Source of the DNA: Sphingobacterium sp.
GTDB taxonomy: Bacteria; Bacteroidota; Bacteroidia; Sphingobacteriales; Sphingobacteriaceae
Length of the DNA stretch: 64,000 nt
Direction: 5' to 3'
NCBI GenBank assembly: GCA_031286695.1
Contig: JAITTY010000011.1
Coordinates: 434,001-498,000 of the forward strand
A program made the translations under genes and the position numbers. The notes beneath the pieces are model-generated. The model ran no database searches, was not told the DNA's origin, and saw nothing but the letters and a program-made list of their open reading frames with translations. Position 1 is the stretch's first letter; every line of letters starts with the position of its first letter. Positions 17,766 through 27,116 of this stretch are shown here, piece by piece.

Positions 17766-20168
17766 ATGAAGAAACTATTCTATGGTCTCTTGCTTTTAGC
17801 GTCGCTACAGACGCAAGCGCAGGAAAACATTACCTTTCAAAAACCCTCTACTGAAATTTTGGCCTTAGCCGATTATGTGCGTCCACCTCAGATAAAGATT
17901 TCAAGCGATAAAAATTGGATGTTATTTACGTTCCGGCCTACATATAAAAGCCTGGCAGACTTAGGCCAAGAGGAAATGAAACTGGCGGGATTGCGGATTA
18001 ATCCCAAGACAAACATGGAAAGTTCAACAATCTTTTTCGATAAGATTGCCTTGAAAAAAATAGGACAAAATATGGAATTTTCCGACTTCACGGGGATGCC
18101 CGAAAAAGCCGCGATGGCCAATTTTGTGTTCTCTCCAGACAATAAGCGTTTGGCATTTAGCAATACAAATGAAAGTGGAACAGCCTTATTTGTCATTGAT
18201 CTTGCAACGCGAAATGTCAAACAGTTGACAGCGTACAATTTGAATGGAACATTGACAGCACCATTTCAGTGGTTGAGAAATTCTTCCGGTTTAATAATAA
18301 CAAGTCTGCCAAAGGATAGGGCTGCACTGTTAGATCCTTCAAAAGATTTGCCGACAGGACCTATTGTCTCAACAAGTGATGGGAAGGTGTCCCAATTGAG
18401 GACATACCAAGACCTGCTTAAAAATCCGCAGGATGAAGTGAATTTTGAAACATTGGTGCAATCCAACCTTGAACTTGTAGATCTGGACGGCAAGATTTCT
18501 TCCTTTAAAGATAAAGCCATTTATACGGGGATCAGTTTCTCGCCGGATGGTGAGTATGTGATGATCACGACGATCACAAAACCTTATTCCTACGTAGTTC
18601 CGGTTTCGTCTTTTCCACAGCAGGTTCGAATTTATGATCGATCGGGTAAGGAAATAGCGCTTGTGAATGAGACAGCCTTGACAGAGGTAATGCCGAAGGG
18701 TTTTTCGTCGACACGATCAGGGAAACGGGCCTGGCATTGGCGGAGTGATCAGCCAGCTACGTTGGTTTATGTAGAAGCCTTGGATGGCGGGGATGCGAAC
18801 AAACCTGCGGAGTTTCGTGATGCCTTATATACTTTATCTTACCCTTACAATGGTGCGGGAAAGCTTATTTTTAAAATCAAAGACCGTTATGCTGGTGTAA
18901 CATGGGGGAATGATAAATATGTGTTGATCAATTCGCAATGGTATGATACGAGAAACGCAAAAACTTTTGTGGTGAATCCTTCCTCGGGAGAATCTAAACT
19001 ATTGCATGACCGGAACAGTCAGGACGTCTATAATGATCCGGGAGATGTGTATATGGAAAAAAATAGTTTAGGCACTTATTCGATGTATATAGATAAGGAT
19101 AAAGCGTTGTTTGTAGGTAAGGGTTTTACTAAAAATGGCGAGTTTCCTTTTGTGGATGAGCTTGATCTGCATTCATTGAAGAAAAAACGCATCTACACTG
19201 CTCCAGCATCTGAAATGCAAGAACGTATCGCCCAACTAGTGAACCCTAAAACTGGTGATCTGTTGATTTCGCTTCAGTCAGCATCGATTTATCCGAATTA
19301 TTTCATGAAAAATATGAAATCGGGGAAACAGGTGACGCTCACCACTTTGGAAAATCCGTTTAAATCTTTGGAAAAAGTTCATAAAGAGATTTTAAAGTAC
19401 AAGCGCAAGGATGGAGTCGAACTTTCCGGAACATTATATTTACCTGCCGGTTATGATTTTACGAAGAAAGAGAAGTTGCCCCTGCTAATGTGGGCTTATC
19501 CACGGGAATATAAGGACAAGAATACAGCCGGACAAAGCACGGCTAATCCGAAGGAGTTTACCTTCCCAAGTTATGGCTCTTTTATCTACTGGGTATCGAA
19601 GGGGTATGCTGTATTGGATAATGCGGCCTTCCCTATTGTTGGAGAGGGAACAAAAGAACCGAATGATACTTTTATCGAACAACTTGTGGCAAATGCCGAA
19701 GCTGCAATTGATGCGGTAGATCATTTGGGTTATATCGATCGGAAAAAAGTTGCTGTGGGTGGGCATTCCTATGGTGCTTTTATGACAGCACATTTGTTGT
19801 CCAATTCAAAATTATTTGCAGCGGGAATAGCGCGTTCTGGAGCATACAATCGAACGTTAACACCATTTGGTTTTCAGAGTGAACAACGTAACTTCTGGGA
19901 TGATCCAGCCTTGTACATGACCATGTCTCCATTTATGAGTGCTGATCGGATGAAAACCCCACTTTTGTTGGTTCACGGCGGAGCCGATAATAATCCCGGA
20001 ACATTCACCCTGCAGACAGAACGCTATTTCCAGGCCCTGAAAAACTTGGGAGCTCCCGTGCGTATGGTCATTTTACCACGCGAAGCACATGGATATGTCG
20101 CGAAAGAAAATATCTTCCATTTACTTTGGGAGCAGGATCAATTTTTGGAAAAATACCTTAAAAAATAA
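17766..20168 (+). CDS. Secreted S9-family (prolyl oligopeptidase-type) serine peptidase
   Basis: This is an 800-residue periplasmic peptidase. From ATG 17766 it has a signal peptide (about 1-20, LLLLASLQTQAQ), a long beta-propeller region (about 40-560) and a C-terminal alpha/beta-hydrolase domain with the full triad: Ser668 in GGHSYGAFMT, Asp741 in HGGADNNPG, and His775 in REAHGY. The IARSGAYNRTLTPFGFQSE segment after the serine resembles the S9D glutamyl-endopeptidase branch more than classical prolyl oligopeptidase or DPP-IV; that subfamily call is from memory of family motifs. The longer reading frame from 17709 would hide the signal peptide and is rejected. It stands alone, followed by a stem-loop. 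Probable role: peptide turnover in the periplasm. Confidence 0.88.
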   Translation: MKKLFYGLLLLASLQTQAQENITFQKPSTEILALADYVRPPQIKISSDKNWMLFTFRPTYKSLADLGQEEMKLAGLRINPKTNMESSTIFFDKIALKKIGQNMEFSDFTGMPEKAAMANFVFSPDNKRLAFSNTNESGTALFVIDLATRNVKQLTAYNLNGTLTAPFQWLRNSSGLIITSLPKDRAALLDPSKDLPTGPIVSTSDGKVSQLRTYQDLLKNPQDEVNFETLVQSNLELVDLDGKISSFKDKAIYTGISFSPDGEYVMITTITKPYSYVVPVSSFPQQVRIYDRSGKEIALVNETALTEVMPKGFSSTRSGKRAWHWRSDQPATLVYVEALDGGDANKPAEFRDALYTLSYPYNGAGKLIFKIKDRYAGVTWGNDKYVLINSQWYDTRNAKTFVVNPSSGESKLLHDRNSQDVYNDPGDVYMEKNSLGTYSMYIDKDKALFVGKGFTKNGEFPFVDELDLHSLKKKRIYTAPASEMQERIAQLVNPKTGDLLISLQSASIYPNYFMKNMKSGKQVTLTTLENPFKSLEKVHKEILKYKRKDGVELSGTLYLPAGYDFTKKEKLPLLMWAYPREYKDKNTAGQSTANPKEFTFPSYGSFIYWVSKGYAVLDNAAFPIVGEGTKEPNDTFIEQLVANAEAAIDAVDHLGYIDRKKVAVGGHSYGAFMTAHLLSNSKLFAAGIARSGAYNRTLTPFGFQSEQRNFWDDPALYMTMSPFMSADRMKTPLLLVHGGADNNPGTFTLQTERYFQALKNLGAPVRMVILPREAHGYVAKENIFHLLWEQDQFLEKYLKK

Positions 20169-20254
20169 GGTGAAAATAAAAATGAATAAAAAGAGGTTGT
20201 AAAATGAAGTGCAGCCAAAAAGTTGTACAAAGTTAGAAATTAATTATTCCTGTG

Positions 20255-20280
20255 ATGAGCTCGATATTTTATCGGGCTCA
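20255..20280 (+). terminator. Stem-loop downstream of S9 peptidase
   Basis: ATGAGCTCGAT and ATCGGGCTCAT form an 11-bp stem with one G-T pair and a 4-base loop, followed by a T-rich TTCCTTTTA. It is a probable terminator 87 bases after the peptidase stop. The rest of the gap up to 20460 shows nothing I can assign. Confidence 0.7.
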
Positions 20281-20460
20281 TTCCTTTTAGACGGGTTAGT
20301 ACACCTGATTTGATCTGTGTTAACTTGATGTGGGAACCACTAAGTCAGGATTCAACTCTGGAAAGCTTCTGCTTGACTGCGCAAATGTTCTGAAGTACCA
20401 ATGGATTATACATATTATTTTTTTAAGTTTGGGTAATTTACCAGAGGGAAAGATCCGATT

Positions 20461-21330
20461 ATGAGACCTGATATATTTAGAGAGAAATCACCATTATCTT
20501 CCGATGACTGTTTTGTGGTCTTCGATCGGAGAAAATCTTCTTTTACTTTTCCGGTACATATTCATCCTGAATATGAGCTCAATTATGTTGAGGGGGCAGC
20601 CGGAGCACAACGTATCATTGGCAACTCGGTAGAGTCTATTGGCGAGCGGGACCTAGTACTCATTGCCAGCCCCGAGCTTGAACATGCATGGAAAGATGGC
20701 GAATGCCAATCGAATGATATTCATGAAATCACCATTCAATTTCATCCTTCCTTGATTGAACAGTATCTGGATAAAAAGCAGTTTGCCAGTATACAGCAGT
20801 TATTGTCCAAAGCTTCACGTGGTGTAGTTTTTGGTAAGGACACGGTAGATCGGGTATTACCGCTGTTACGCATACTGACTTTGGAAAGAGACGGATTTTA
20901 TTCTGTTATGAAACTCCTGGTATTATTGTATGAATTGTCCAAAGGTGAGGATATCCGAGTGTTATCTACTGCGACCAATACGGTGCTGAGCAATAGCGAA
21001 TTATTAATGGGACGATTGCAGGAATATATTGTCGCCCATGTAAATAGAGAACTGAGCCTTCCGATGGTTGCTGCGGTGATGAACATGAGCAAATCAACAT
21101 TTTCCCGTTTTCTGAAATCATCTACGGGGATGAACTTTACGGATTATCTGCTCGATTTTAGGATCAATATGGCGGTAAGGTTACTTAAAGAGGAGACGTT
21201 GATTGCTGATATCGTCGAACAATGTGGCTTTAACAGCGTCTCATATTTTTACCGCGTATTTAAAAAGAAAAAAGACCTTACTCCAGTCGAGTACCGAAAT
21301 AGCCTGCGCAAACAGCAAATGATTATCTAG
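20461..21330 (+). CDS. AraC-family transcriptional regulator
   Basis: This 289-residue DNA-binding regulator has an N-terminal cupin-type sensor half (about 20-110, including FPVHIHPEYELNYVEGAAG) and a C-terminal AraC double helix-turn-helix (about 190-285). The latter includes LSLPMVAAVMNMSKSTFSRFLKSSTG and the second-helix block IADIVEQCGFNSVSYFYRVFKKKKDLTPVEYR. It lies upstream of and in the same direction as the third SusC/SusD pair, and is the most likely local regulator of that locus. Many Bacteroidota polysaccharide loci use hybrid two-component systems or sigma/anti-sigma pairs instead; neither is present here. The effector is unknown. Confidence 0.9.
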   Translation: MRPDIFREKSPLSSDDCFVVFDRRKSSFTFPVHIHPEYELNYVEGAAGAQRIIGNSVESIGERDLVLIASPELEHAWKDGECQSNDIHEITIQFHPSLIEQYLDKKQFASIQQLLSKASRGVVFGKDTVDRVLPLLRILTLERDGFYSVMKLLVLLYELSKGEDIRVLSTATNTVLSNSELLMGRLQEYIVAHVNRELSLPMVAAVMNMSKSTFSRFLKSSTGMNFTDYLLDFRINMAVRLLKEETLIADIVEQCGFNSVSYFYRVFKKKKDLTPVEYRNSLRKQQMII

Positions 21331-21777
21331 TTTTTCCTTTCTTATTTTGCTTTTCCACAAAGCAAGGAGATCTCCTATGTCTATTTTTTCAGGATACGAA
21401 AAGATGTCGATAAAATAAAGAAGATCCTGCCTTTCCCCTACTTGATAATTCAATATATGTGAATCCAAAGTTCAATAAAACGACTTTGTCGCCTTTTTAA
21501 TTAGCTGTTTATCAGTAGTTTGATTGTTTGTTTCAATGTGCCATTGTCTCACTTATTTTGTTGTTATTTCTATTTTGCGCAATCGTTTGTGCTAACTTTT
21601 TTTTGATTTTTCCGGCAGAAATATGAATGAAAAGTACAATACGATTGAGTTGATCTTGCTATTTACGGCTCCTCCTTTTCTCTAATTTCGTCAGACAAAC
21701 CAATATTAGAATACCAATTTAAGTATAGACATATTATACAAATCATCTATTTATTGTAAACCTTTAATACACAAAAT
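21331..21777. other. 447-bp intergenic region before the third SusC gene
   Basis: No credible gene is present. It begins with a hairpin (TTGCTTT / AAAGCAA, 21347-21353 with 21359-21365) joined to the 12-bp palindrome AGGAGATCTCCT (21365-21376). Further on, GTGCTAACTTT (21589-21599) matches the -7 area of the araB promoter, but the nearest TTTG (21574-21577) is only 15 bases upstream, shorter than the usual spacing. The likely SusC promoter therefore lies around 21570-21610, giving a leader of roughly 170 bases. Confidence 0.5.
21347..21376. promoter_or_regulatory. Hairpin plus 12-bp palindrome after AraC gene
   Basis: A 7-bp hairpin (TTGCTTT tccac AAAGCAA) directly adjoins AGGAGATCTCCT, a perfect 12-bp palindrome, 16 bases after the AraC-family gene. 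It could be the 3' end structure of the regulator mRNA or an operator. There is no T-run, so it is not a classical terminator. Confidence 0.35.
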
Positions 21778-24700
21778 ATGAGAAAAACAGCTTTACTACT
21801 CTTACTTTCCACTTATGGGAGTTTAGCTTTCGCACAGCAATCCCAAAAGGTGAGGGGCAAAGTCCTCGATGCGGATAATAAGCCAGTGGCAGGAGCTACT
21901 GTCAATATCAAGGGCAGCGGCGGCGGAACTAAAACGGACGCCGATGGTTCTTTTACACTTGACGTTGCGAAGGGCAAAACCTTAAAAATAACCTACGTGG
22001 GGATGAAGGAACAAGAGATCCTTGTCAATGATGCATCGACTTATAGTATCGTGCTTCAATCGGGTACGGAATTAGATGAAGTTGTGGTGATCGGCTACGG
22101 TACGGTGAAAAAAAGTGATTTGACCGGTGCAGTGGCATCTGTGACGGGCAAGGATCTACAATCTAATTTAGCTAAAAGTGCTGCCGGCGCTTTACAGGGG
22201 CGCGTTGCTGGGGTGAGTGTGTCAAATGCTGGCGGATCGCCAGGAGCAGGAATGAATATCAATATTCGTGGTATAGGTTCGATGGGCAGTACTAATCCTT
22301 TATATGTGATTGATGGTGTATTTGGCGATATCAATACGGTAGATCCAAATGATATCGCTTCATTGGAAGTGTTAAAAGATGCATCTGCTGCAGCTATTTA
22401 TGGCTCTCGTGCGGCTAATGGAGTGGTGATTATTACAACGAAGGGCGGTAAAAGGGCAAGTCCAGCCACGTTGAGTTTAAATGCTTATACTGGGGTGCAA
22501 AGTCTACCCAAAAAAATGAGCTTGATGGATGGACCGCAATGGAAAAAATTTGTGGACGAAAAGGGATACCTACCAGTACAGGCCAAAGACTTCAATGCGA
22601 ATACCGATTGGCAAGATGAAGTGTTTCAAACAGCACCCGTGAATAAGATCAATCTGGATGTTGCTGGTGGTGGCGATCGATCGACCTATAGTGTTTCCGG
22701 AGGGTACCTGAATCAAAAAGGTATTTTGAAAACAACGGGTTATGAATCTTTCAATGTACGTAGCAAAAATACCTTTAACTTTTTCAATGATCATCTCCGT
22801 GTTGGAAATACATTCTTGATTAAATCGGGGGATCGCCAATATGCCAATTTGGTAATCACAGATATCCTGCGTCAAAATCCGTTATTACCGGTTTATGATG
22901 CCAATGTTGTCGGTGGATATTCAACCTATGCACCATGGATGAAAAATTTGGATAATCCCGTTGGTAATTTGAATCTCAATACCAATCATGTCTATCAGAC
23001 AGATATCATGCTCAATGGATATGCGGAGGCAGATCTTTTTGTAAAAGGATTAAAATATAGATTGAATGTAGGGATTAATAGAACCACAGGAAGAAATTAT
23101 AACAAATCGGATCGACGTCCCGATGGTACTGCCGTTTTGCAATCTTCGCTGAATGAAAGCGCTTTCTTCAATAATCAGTGGCTGATTGAAAATACCTTAC
23201 ATTACGACAATACTTTTGATAAGCATACAATTTCCCTATTGGCCGGTTACTCCTCTCAGGAAAACTCGAATAGGGGATTTGGTGCCAAGAGACTTGATAT
23301 TCCAGCAGGCACGGATGCAATTGATGCAGCATCACCAGCAGAGCAATCAACTTCAGGAAGTCTGCAGGAAGCATCCATGATATCGCAATTTGGTCGTGTG
23401 ATGTATACGTATGATAATCGTTATCTATTTACGGCAACGGTTCGTCGAGACGGATCTTCGAAGTTTGATAATGGACATCGCTATGGGGTTTTCCCATCGG
23501 TGGCTCTGGGCTGGAATATCATGAACGAAAGCTTTTTTGAAAAGGCGAAAAATTCAGTCAATGAATTCAAAATCCGGGCAACTTATGGTCGCTTGGGTAA
23601 TCAGGAGATTGCCAATTATACGACACAAAATGTTACGAGATACGGTATTAACTATATCCAAGGTGGAGCGTGGTGGCAAGGAGCAATCCCTGGAACGAGC
23701 TGGGTTTCACCATCTAATCTAACTTGGGAAGAGACCGAGACGAGTAACCTCGGTGTTGACCTGGCTTTTTTACAAAGTAAGCTAAGAATCAGTGCAGATT
23801 ATTATGTTCGAAATACGAAAGATATCTTGTTGTCAATCAACCAACCACCTTCTGCAGGAAAATCGGGTTCACCAGTAATGAATGCGGGTACTATCAGTAA
23901 CAAGGGTTTCGAGTTTTTAGCGAGCTATCGCGATGCAATTGGTGAGGTAAATTACAATATCGGTGTCAATGCTTCGGCCGTTAAAAATAAAATGAAAGCG
24001 ATTACCGTAGGAAATAAGCAGGAGTTTGAGGGGTATAATCCACAGGGTGAGGGTGTAATTAGTTGGGCTAAAGTTGGTTATCCCATTGGCGGTTTTTGGC
24101 TGATCCAAACGGATGGATTGTTCCAGTCAGATGCTGAAGTACAAGCCTATAAATCGGGAAATGGTACTGTAATCCAACCTACTGCCAAAGCTGGGGACAT
24201 TAAGTTCGTTGACTACAATGGCGATGGAAAGATCGATAACAACGATCGTCAATACATGGGCAGTCCCTATCCTTCTTTAGCCTACGGTATCCGCGGTGGA
24301 CTGGATTATAAAGGCGTTGATTTTGCGTTCTTCTTTGATGGTATGTACGGTAACAAAATATACAATTATACGCGTGCTAGAATAGAGAGCACAAGTGAGG
24401 TGCATAATTATTCTACCAGTCTTTTGAATTCGTGGACAGCAAGTAATACCAATACCGATATCCCGCGTTATACGCGTGAGGATCCCAATGGTAACGTACG
24501 TCGCGTCAGTGACCGCTGGTTGGAAAGCGGTGCGTTCTTCCGTTTAAAAACAATAGAATTAGGTTATACATTACCTAATACTTGGTTGAATAAAGTAACC
24601 TTGAAAAATGCACGTATTTATTTGGCTGCTGACAACCTGTTTACCGTAACAAAATATAAAGGCTATAGCCCTGATTTAGGTCCAAGCAATAACGATAATG

Positions 24701-24795
24701 GGGTCGGCCAGACAGGAGTAATGACGGCTGGTACAGATCATGGTCGGTATCCGCTGGCGCGAACTATTATGTTTGGTATACAGGCTAATTTCTAG
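21778..24795 (+). CDS. SusC/RagA-family TonB-linked outer membrane protein (pair 3)
   Basis: A 1005-residue outer-membrane glycan importer. It has a short signal peptide (about 1-20, ending AFAQ) followed at once by the carboxypeptidase-regulatory-like domain (KVRGKVLDADNKPVAG, about 23-100). Next come DEVVVIGYGTVKKSDL, the plug (LKDASAAAIYGSRAANGVVIITTK near 195-225) and a barrel ending in FGIQANF. It lacks the longer N-terminus of the other two SusC proteins here, so it is from a different lineage. Its partner SusD starts 32 bases after the stop. The ligand is unknown; the downstream GH130 enzyme suggests a mannose-containing glycan. Confidence 0.95.
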   Translation: MRKTALLLLLSTYGSLAFAQQSQKVRGKVLDADNKPVAGATVNIKGSGGGTKTDADGSFTLDVAKGKTLKITYVGMKEQEILVNDASTYSIVLQSGTELDEVVVIGYGTVKKSDLTGAVASVTGKDLQSNLAKSAAGALQGRVAGVSVSNAGGSPGAGMNINIRGIGSMGSTNPLYVIDGVFGDINTVDPNDIASLEVLKDASAAAIYGSRAANGVVIITTKGGKRASPATLSLNAYTGVQSLPKKMSLMDGPQWKKFVDEKGYLPVQAKDFNANTDWQDEVFQTAPVNKINLDVAGGGDRSTYSVSGGYLNQKGILKTTGYESFNVRSKNTFNFFNDHLRVGNTFLIKSGDRQYANLVITDILRQNPLLPVYDANVVGGYSTYAPWMKNLDNPVGNLNLNTNHVYQTDIMLNGYAEADLFVKGLKYRLNVGINRTTGRNYNKSDRRPDGTAVLQSSLNESAFFNNQWLIENTLHYDNTFDKHTISLLAGYSSQENSNRGFGAKRLDIPAGTDAIDAASPAEQSTSGSLQEASMISQFGRVMYTYDNRYLFTATVRRDGSSKFDNGHRYGVFPSVALGWNIMNESFFEKAKNSVNEFKIRATYGRLGNQEIANYTTQNVTRYGINYIQGGAWWQGAIPGTSWVSPSNLTWEETETSNLGVDLAFLQSKLRISADYYVRNTKDILLSINQPPSAGKSGSPVMNAGTISNKGFEFLASYRDAIGEVNYNIGVNASAVKNKMKAITVGNKQEFEGYNPQGEGVISWAKVGYPIGGFWLIQTDGLFQSDAEVQAYKSGNGTVIQPTAKAGDIKFVDYNGDGKIDNNDRQYMGSPYPSLAYGIRGGLDYKGVDFAFFFDGMYGNKIYNYTRARIESTSEVHNYSTSLLNSWTASNTNTDIPRYTREDPNGNVRRVSDRWLESGAFFRLKTIELGYTLPNTWLNKVTLKNARIYLAADNLFTVTKYKGYSPDLGPSNNDNGVGQTGVMTAGTDHGRYPLARTIMFGIQANF

Positions 24796-24827
24796 TGGAT
24801 TACAGGAAGTTTACAATTAAAATTAAA

Positions 24828-26453
24828 ATGATGAAGATTTCAATTAAAAAATATACAGCAGCAGCAGCCGTTCTTCTTTTGATGGGAAGCTGCAGCAAAG
24901 ATTTTCTCAATCGTACGAACCCAAACAAACCGGTGTCGGAGATTTTCTGGTCGAATGAAGCGGAAGTACAGGCGGCAATGGCAACCGTTTATTCACCTAT
25001 CCGTGGGCAAATGGAAGGGTATTATGGCGCCTATACGGGATGGCAGACGATGAATCGTGCTGATGATGTTTGGTTCCTTGCAGGTGAAGAAAGATTTACA
25101 TGGGAATATGCAACCTTTCTAAATACTCCGGGAACTGGAGGAAGTGATTTTGGAAGTTTATATAATGGTATTAATCGAGCCAATGTGCTTCTCTATAATA
25201 TTGGGAAAGTTTCCATGGACGAAGCAAAGAGAAAGGAGCTGATTTCCGAGGCTACTTTTTTACGGGGCGTATATTACTTTTTGTTGGCTTCCAATTATGG
25301 CGATGTACCGTTATTGTTGGTTCCCGCAGATGTTGATCCCGAAAACAAACCATCGACAGCTGAAGCTGATATCTGGAAACAAGTGATCGCGGACTTCAAG
25401 GCTGCAAAAGAAAATTTACCTGTTACACGTCCAGCAGCAGAAGCGGGCCGAGTGACTAAAGGAGCAGCGATTGCTTTTTTAGGAAAGTCATTGGTGTATA
25501 CTAAACAATATGGGGAAGCCGAAACAGAATTGAAGACGCTGTTAACTGCTCCTTACAACTATGATCTTGTCGAAAATTTCGAAGATAATTTTAAAGACAA
25601 TACAAAGTTAAATAAAGAATCCGTTTGGGAATTGGTATATGATGGTAAATATGGTTCAGATGGCATTTGGGGGGCAGAGAATCCCAATAGTCGTCAAGGA
25701 TTTATCATTCCCAATTTTGCGGGACCGGCAGGTACAGGGGCTTGGTTTAAGTTGGTGCCAGGTATTTCCGTTGTTCGCGATTTTATCGCAGAGGAGCGCC
25801 CAAGTGGATCAGATAGCCGTTTTGACAAACGGATGTATACCAGCTTCTACTGGAAATATTCGGACTATGAAACTGGTCTTACAGACGGCGCTTGGTTCGG
25901 CAATCTTTCTTTTGATAAGTTGTGGTCAGAGTCTATGGCTAAAATTTCAGCAAACCCAGGTCTTGTGTATCCGACGATAGATAATAAGCCTGGACGATTC
26001 TTGATCAAGAAATACACCAACTTCTTTAGAAATGTATCCGGAGCTAACAGTATGTACGACGCCGCCAATACAAACAATAACTTCCGTCTGCTACGTTTTG
26101 CAGAAGTACTACTTTTACATGCAGAGGCATGTGCTAAGAATGGTAACACTGCTGGAGCTGCTTCTAGTTTAAAACGCGTTCGCGATCGTGCAGGATTAGC
26201 CAATAAAACTTGGACCAATGCGGATGATTTGATGAAAGAGATTATTCACCAGAACGAACTTGAGTTTTTCTTTGAAGGTCATCGTTTCTTCGATTTAAAA
26301 CGCTGGTATCCTTATGCTCAAATGAAGCAGATTTTTGTAGATAATAAAAAGCAAGGTGCTACCGAGTTTCAACCAAAGCATTATTATCTGCCTTTGCCAG
26401 AAGGTGAAATTAATACCAACACCAAGATTCAGCAGCATCCGTTGTGGCGATAA
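24828..26453 (+). CDS. SusD/RagB-family outer membrane lipoprotein (pair 3)
   Basis: This is the surface glycan-binding partner of the third SusC. I use ATG 24828 (a second ATG follows at 24831), giving a 541-residue product whose signal ends in LLLMGSC (lipidated Cys about residue 22). A GTG at 24795 overlaps the SusC stop and would add 11 residues before the signal. Family segments are ATFLRGVYYFLLASNYGDVPLL near 145-165, GAAIAFLGKSLVYTKQYGEAE near 215, LLRFAEVLLLHAEACAKNGNTAG near 420-440, and the IIHQNELEFFFEGHRFFDLKRW block near 475-495. It ends with YLPLPEGEINTNTKIQQHP. Confidence 0.93.
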   Translation: MMKISIKKYTAAAAVLLLMGSCSKDFLNRTNPNKPVSEIFWSNEAEVQAAMATVYSPIRGQMEGYYGAYTGWQTMNRADDVWFLAGEERFTWEYATFLNTPGTGGSDFGSLYNGINRANVLLYNIGKVSMDEAKRKELISEATFLRGVYYFLLASNYGDVPLLLVPADVDPENKPSTAEADIWKQVIADFKAAKENLPVTRPAAEAGRVTKGAAIAFLGKSLVYTKQYGEAETELKTLLTAPYNYDLVENFEDNFKDNTKLNKESVWELVYDGKYGSDGIWGAENPNSRQGFIIPNFAGPAGTGAWFKLVPGISVVRDFIAEERPSGSDSRFDKRMYTSFYWKYSDYETGLTDGAWFGNLSFDKLWSESMAKISANPGLVYPTIDNKPGRFLIKKYTNFFRNVSGANSMYDAANTNNNFRLLRFAEVLLLHAEACAKNGNTAGAASSLKRVRDRAGLANKTWTNADDLMKEIIHQNELEFFFEGHRFFDLKRWYPYAQMKQIFVDNKKQGATEFQPKHYYLPLPEGEINTNTKIQQHPLWR

Positions 26454-26514
26454 AGAAATACAGTCAAAATCTTAATTCGTATAAATTTACCGATCATTAA
26501 AATTGCAAAGTATT

Positions 26515-26994
26515 ATGAAAAATTATCTGACATTATGTTTATTGTGTTGTATGGCTTTTGTTGCGAGTAGCTATTCTGTTCCTAAACTTATTGAAAATGA
26601 AAATAATACAAATAGCAAGGATTATGTAAAAACAAAGAAGCTTGTATTTGCTAATACCGTTTCTATAAACCTCAATAATTCAACCGGTACGGCATTACCT
26701 AATTGTGGTGTTTATCTTAAACAAAATGGAAATATAGTGATGACTTTGTATTATCCTATTGCGCCTGGTGTTAGCTTTTATACGAACATTCCAGCAGGAA
26801 CTTACGAAGTTGAAGGGTTCTTTTTAGGATCGAATTCTGGCCAATATCTTTATGGATTGCCAATGAAGGGATCTAAATGTGGAGGGGCGGAGTCAAACTT
26901 CGGGAATTACCAACTTAATGATTATGACCAATTTTCCATCATATGTATACTTGCTAGTCAAGCTAGTGGTTATCCTTTCTGTGCAAATCACTAA
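26515..26994 (+). CDS. Small secreted protein of unknown function
   Basis: I do not recognise this 159-residue protein. It has an N-terminal signal peptide (about 1-21, MKNYLTLCLLCCMAFVASS). The mature part is rich in Asn, Gly, Tyr and beta-branched residues and holds four cysteines (NCG, KCGG, IICI, FCANH), which could form two disulfides. The pattern suggests a small beta-sandwich. It is not a clear lipoprotein. It lies 61 bases after the third SusD with no terminator between, and is followed by a terminator-like hairpin, so it is probably the last gene of the SusC/SusD transcript. A role in surface glycan binding is a guess from position. ATG 26515 is chosen over TTG 26503 because it starts the signal peptide. 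Confidence 0.75.
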   Translation: MKNYLTLCLLCCMAFVASSYSVPKLIENENNTNSKDYVKTKKLVFANTVSINLNNSTGTALPNCGVYLKQNGNIVMTLYYPIAPGVSFYTNIPAGTYEVEGFFLGSNSGQYLYGLPMKGSKCGGAESNFGNYQLNDYDQFSIICILASQASGYPFCANH

Positions 26995-27050
26995 GAGCTT
27001 GGCATACACATAAAAATTTATTCTCGATTCCACAGTTGAGTGTTAGTTTT

Positions 27051-27090
27051 TTCCGGTAGGGGAGTAGATGCCTCTGCCGGAATACTTTTT
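27051..27090 (+). terminator. Terminator-like hairpin after the small secreted protein
   Basis: TTCCGG pairs with CCGGAA (27051-27056 with 27077-27082), with an inner AGGGG / CCTCT extension across one T-G mismatch. TACTTTTT and further T-rich sequence follow. It lies only about 25 bases before the arylsulfotransferase ATG, so partial readthrough is likely if that gene shares the promoter. Confidence 0.7.
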
Positions 27091-27116
27091 AAAATTTCTT
27101 TTAAACAATAATATGT

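Noticed and set aside
21241..21468. 75-codon minus-strand frame after the AraC gene
   Set aside because: It partly overlaps the regulator gene, has no recognisable domain, and covers the hairpin/palindrome area.
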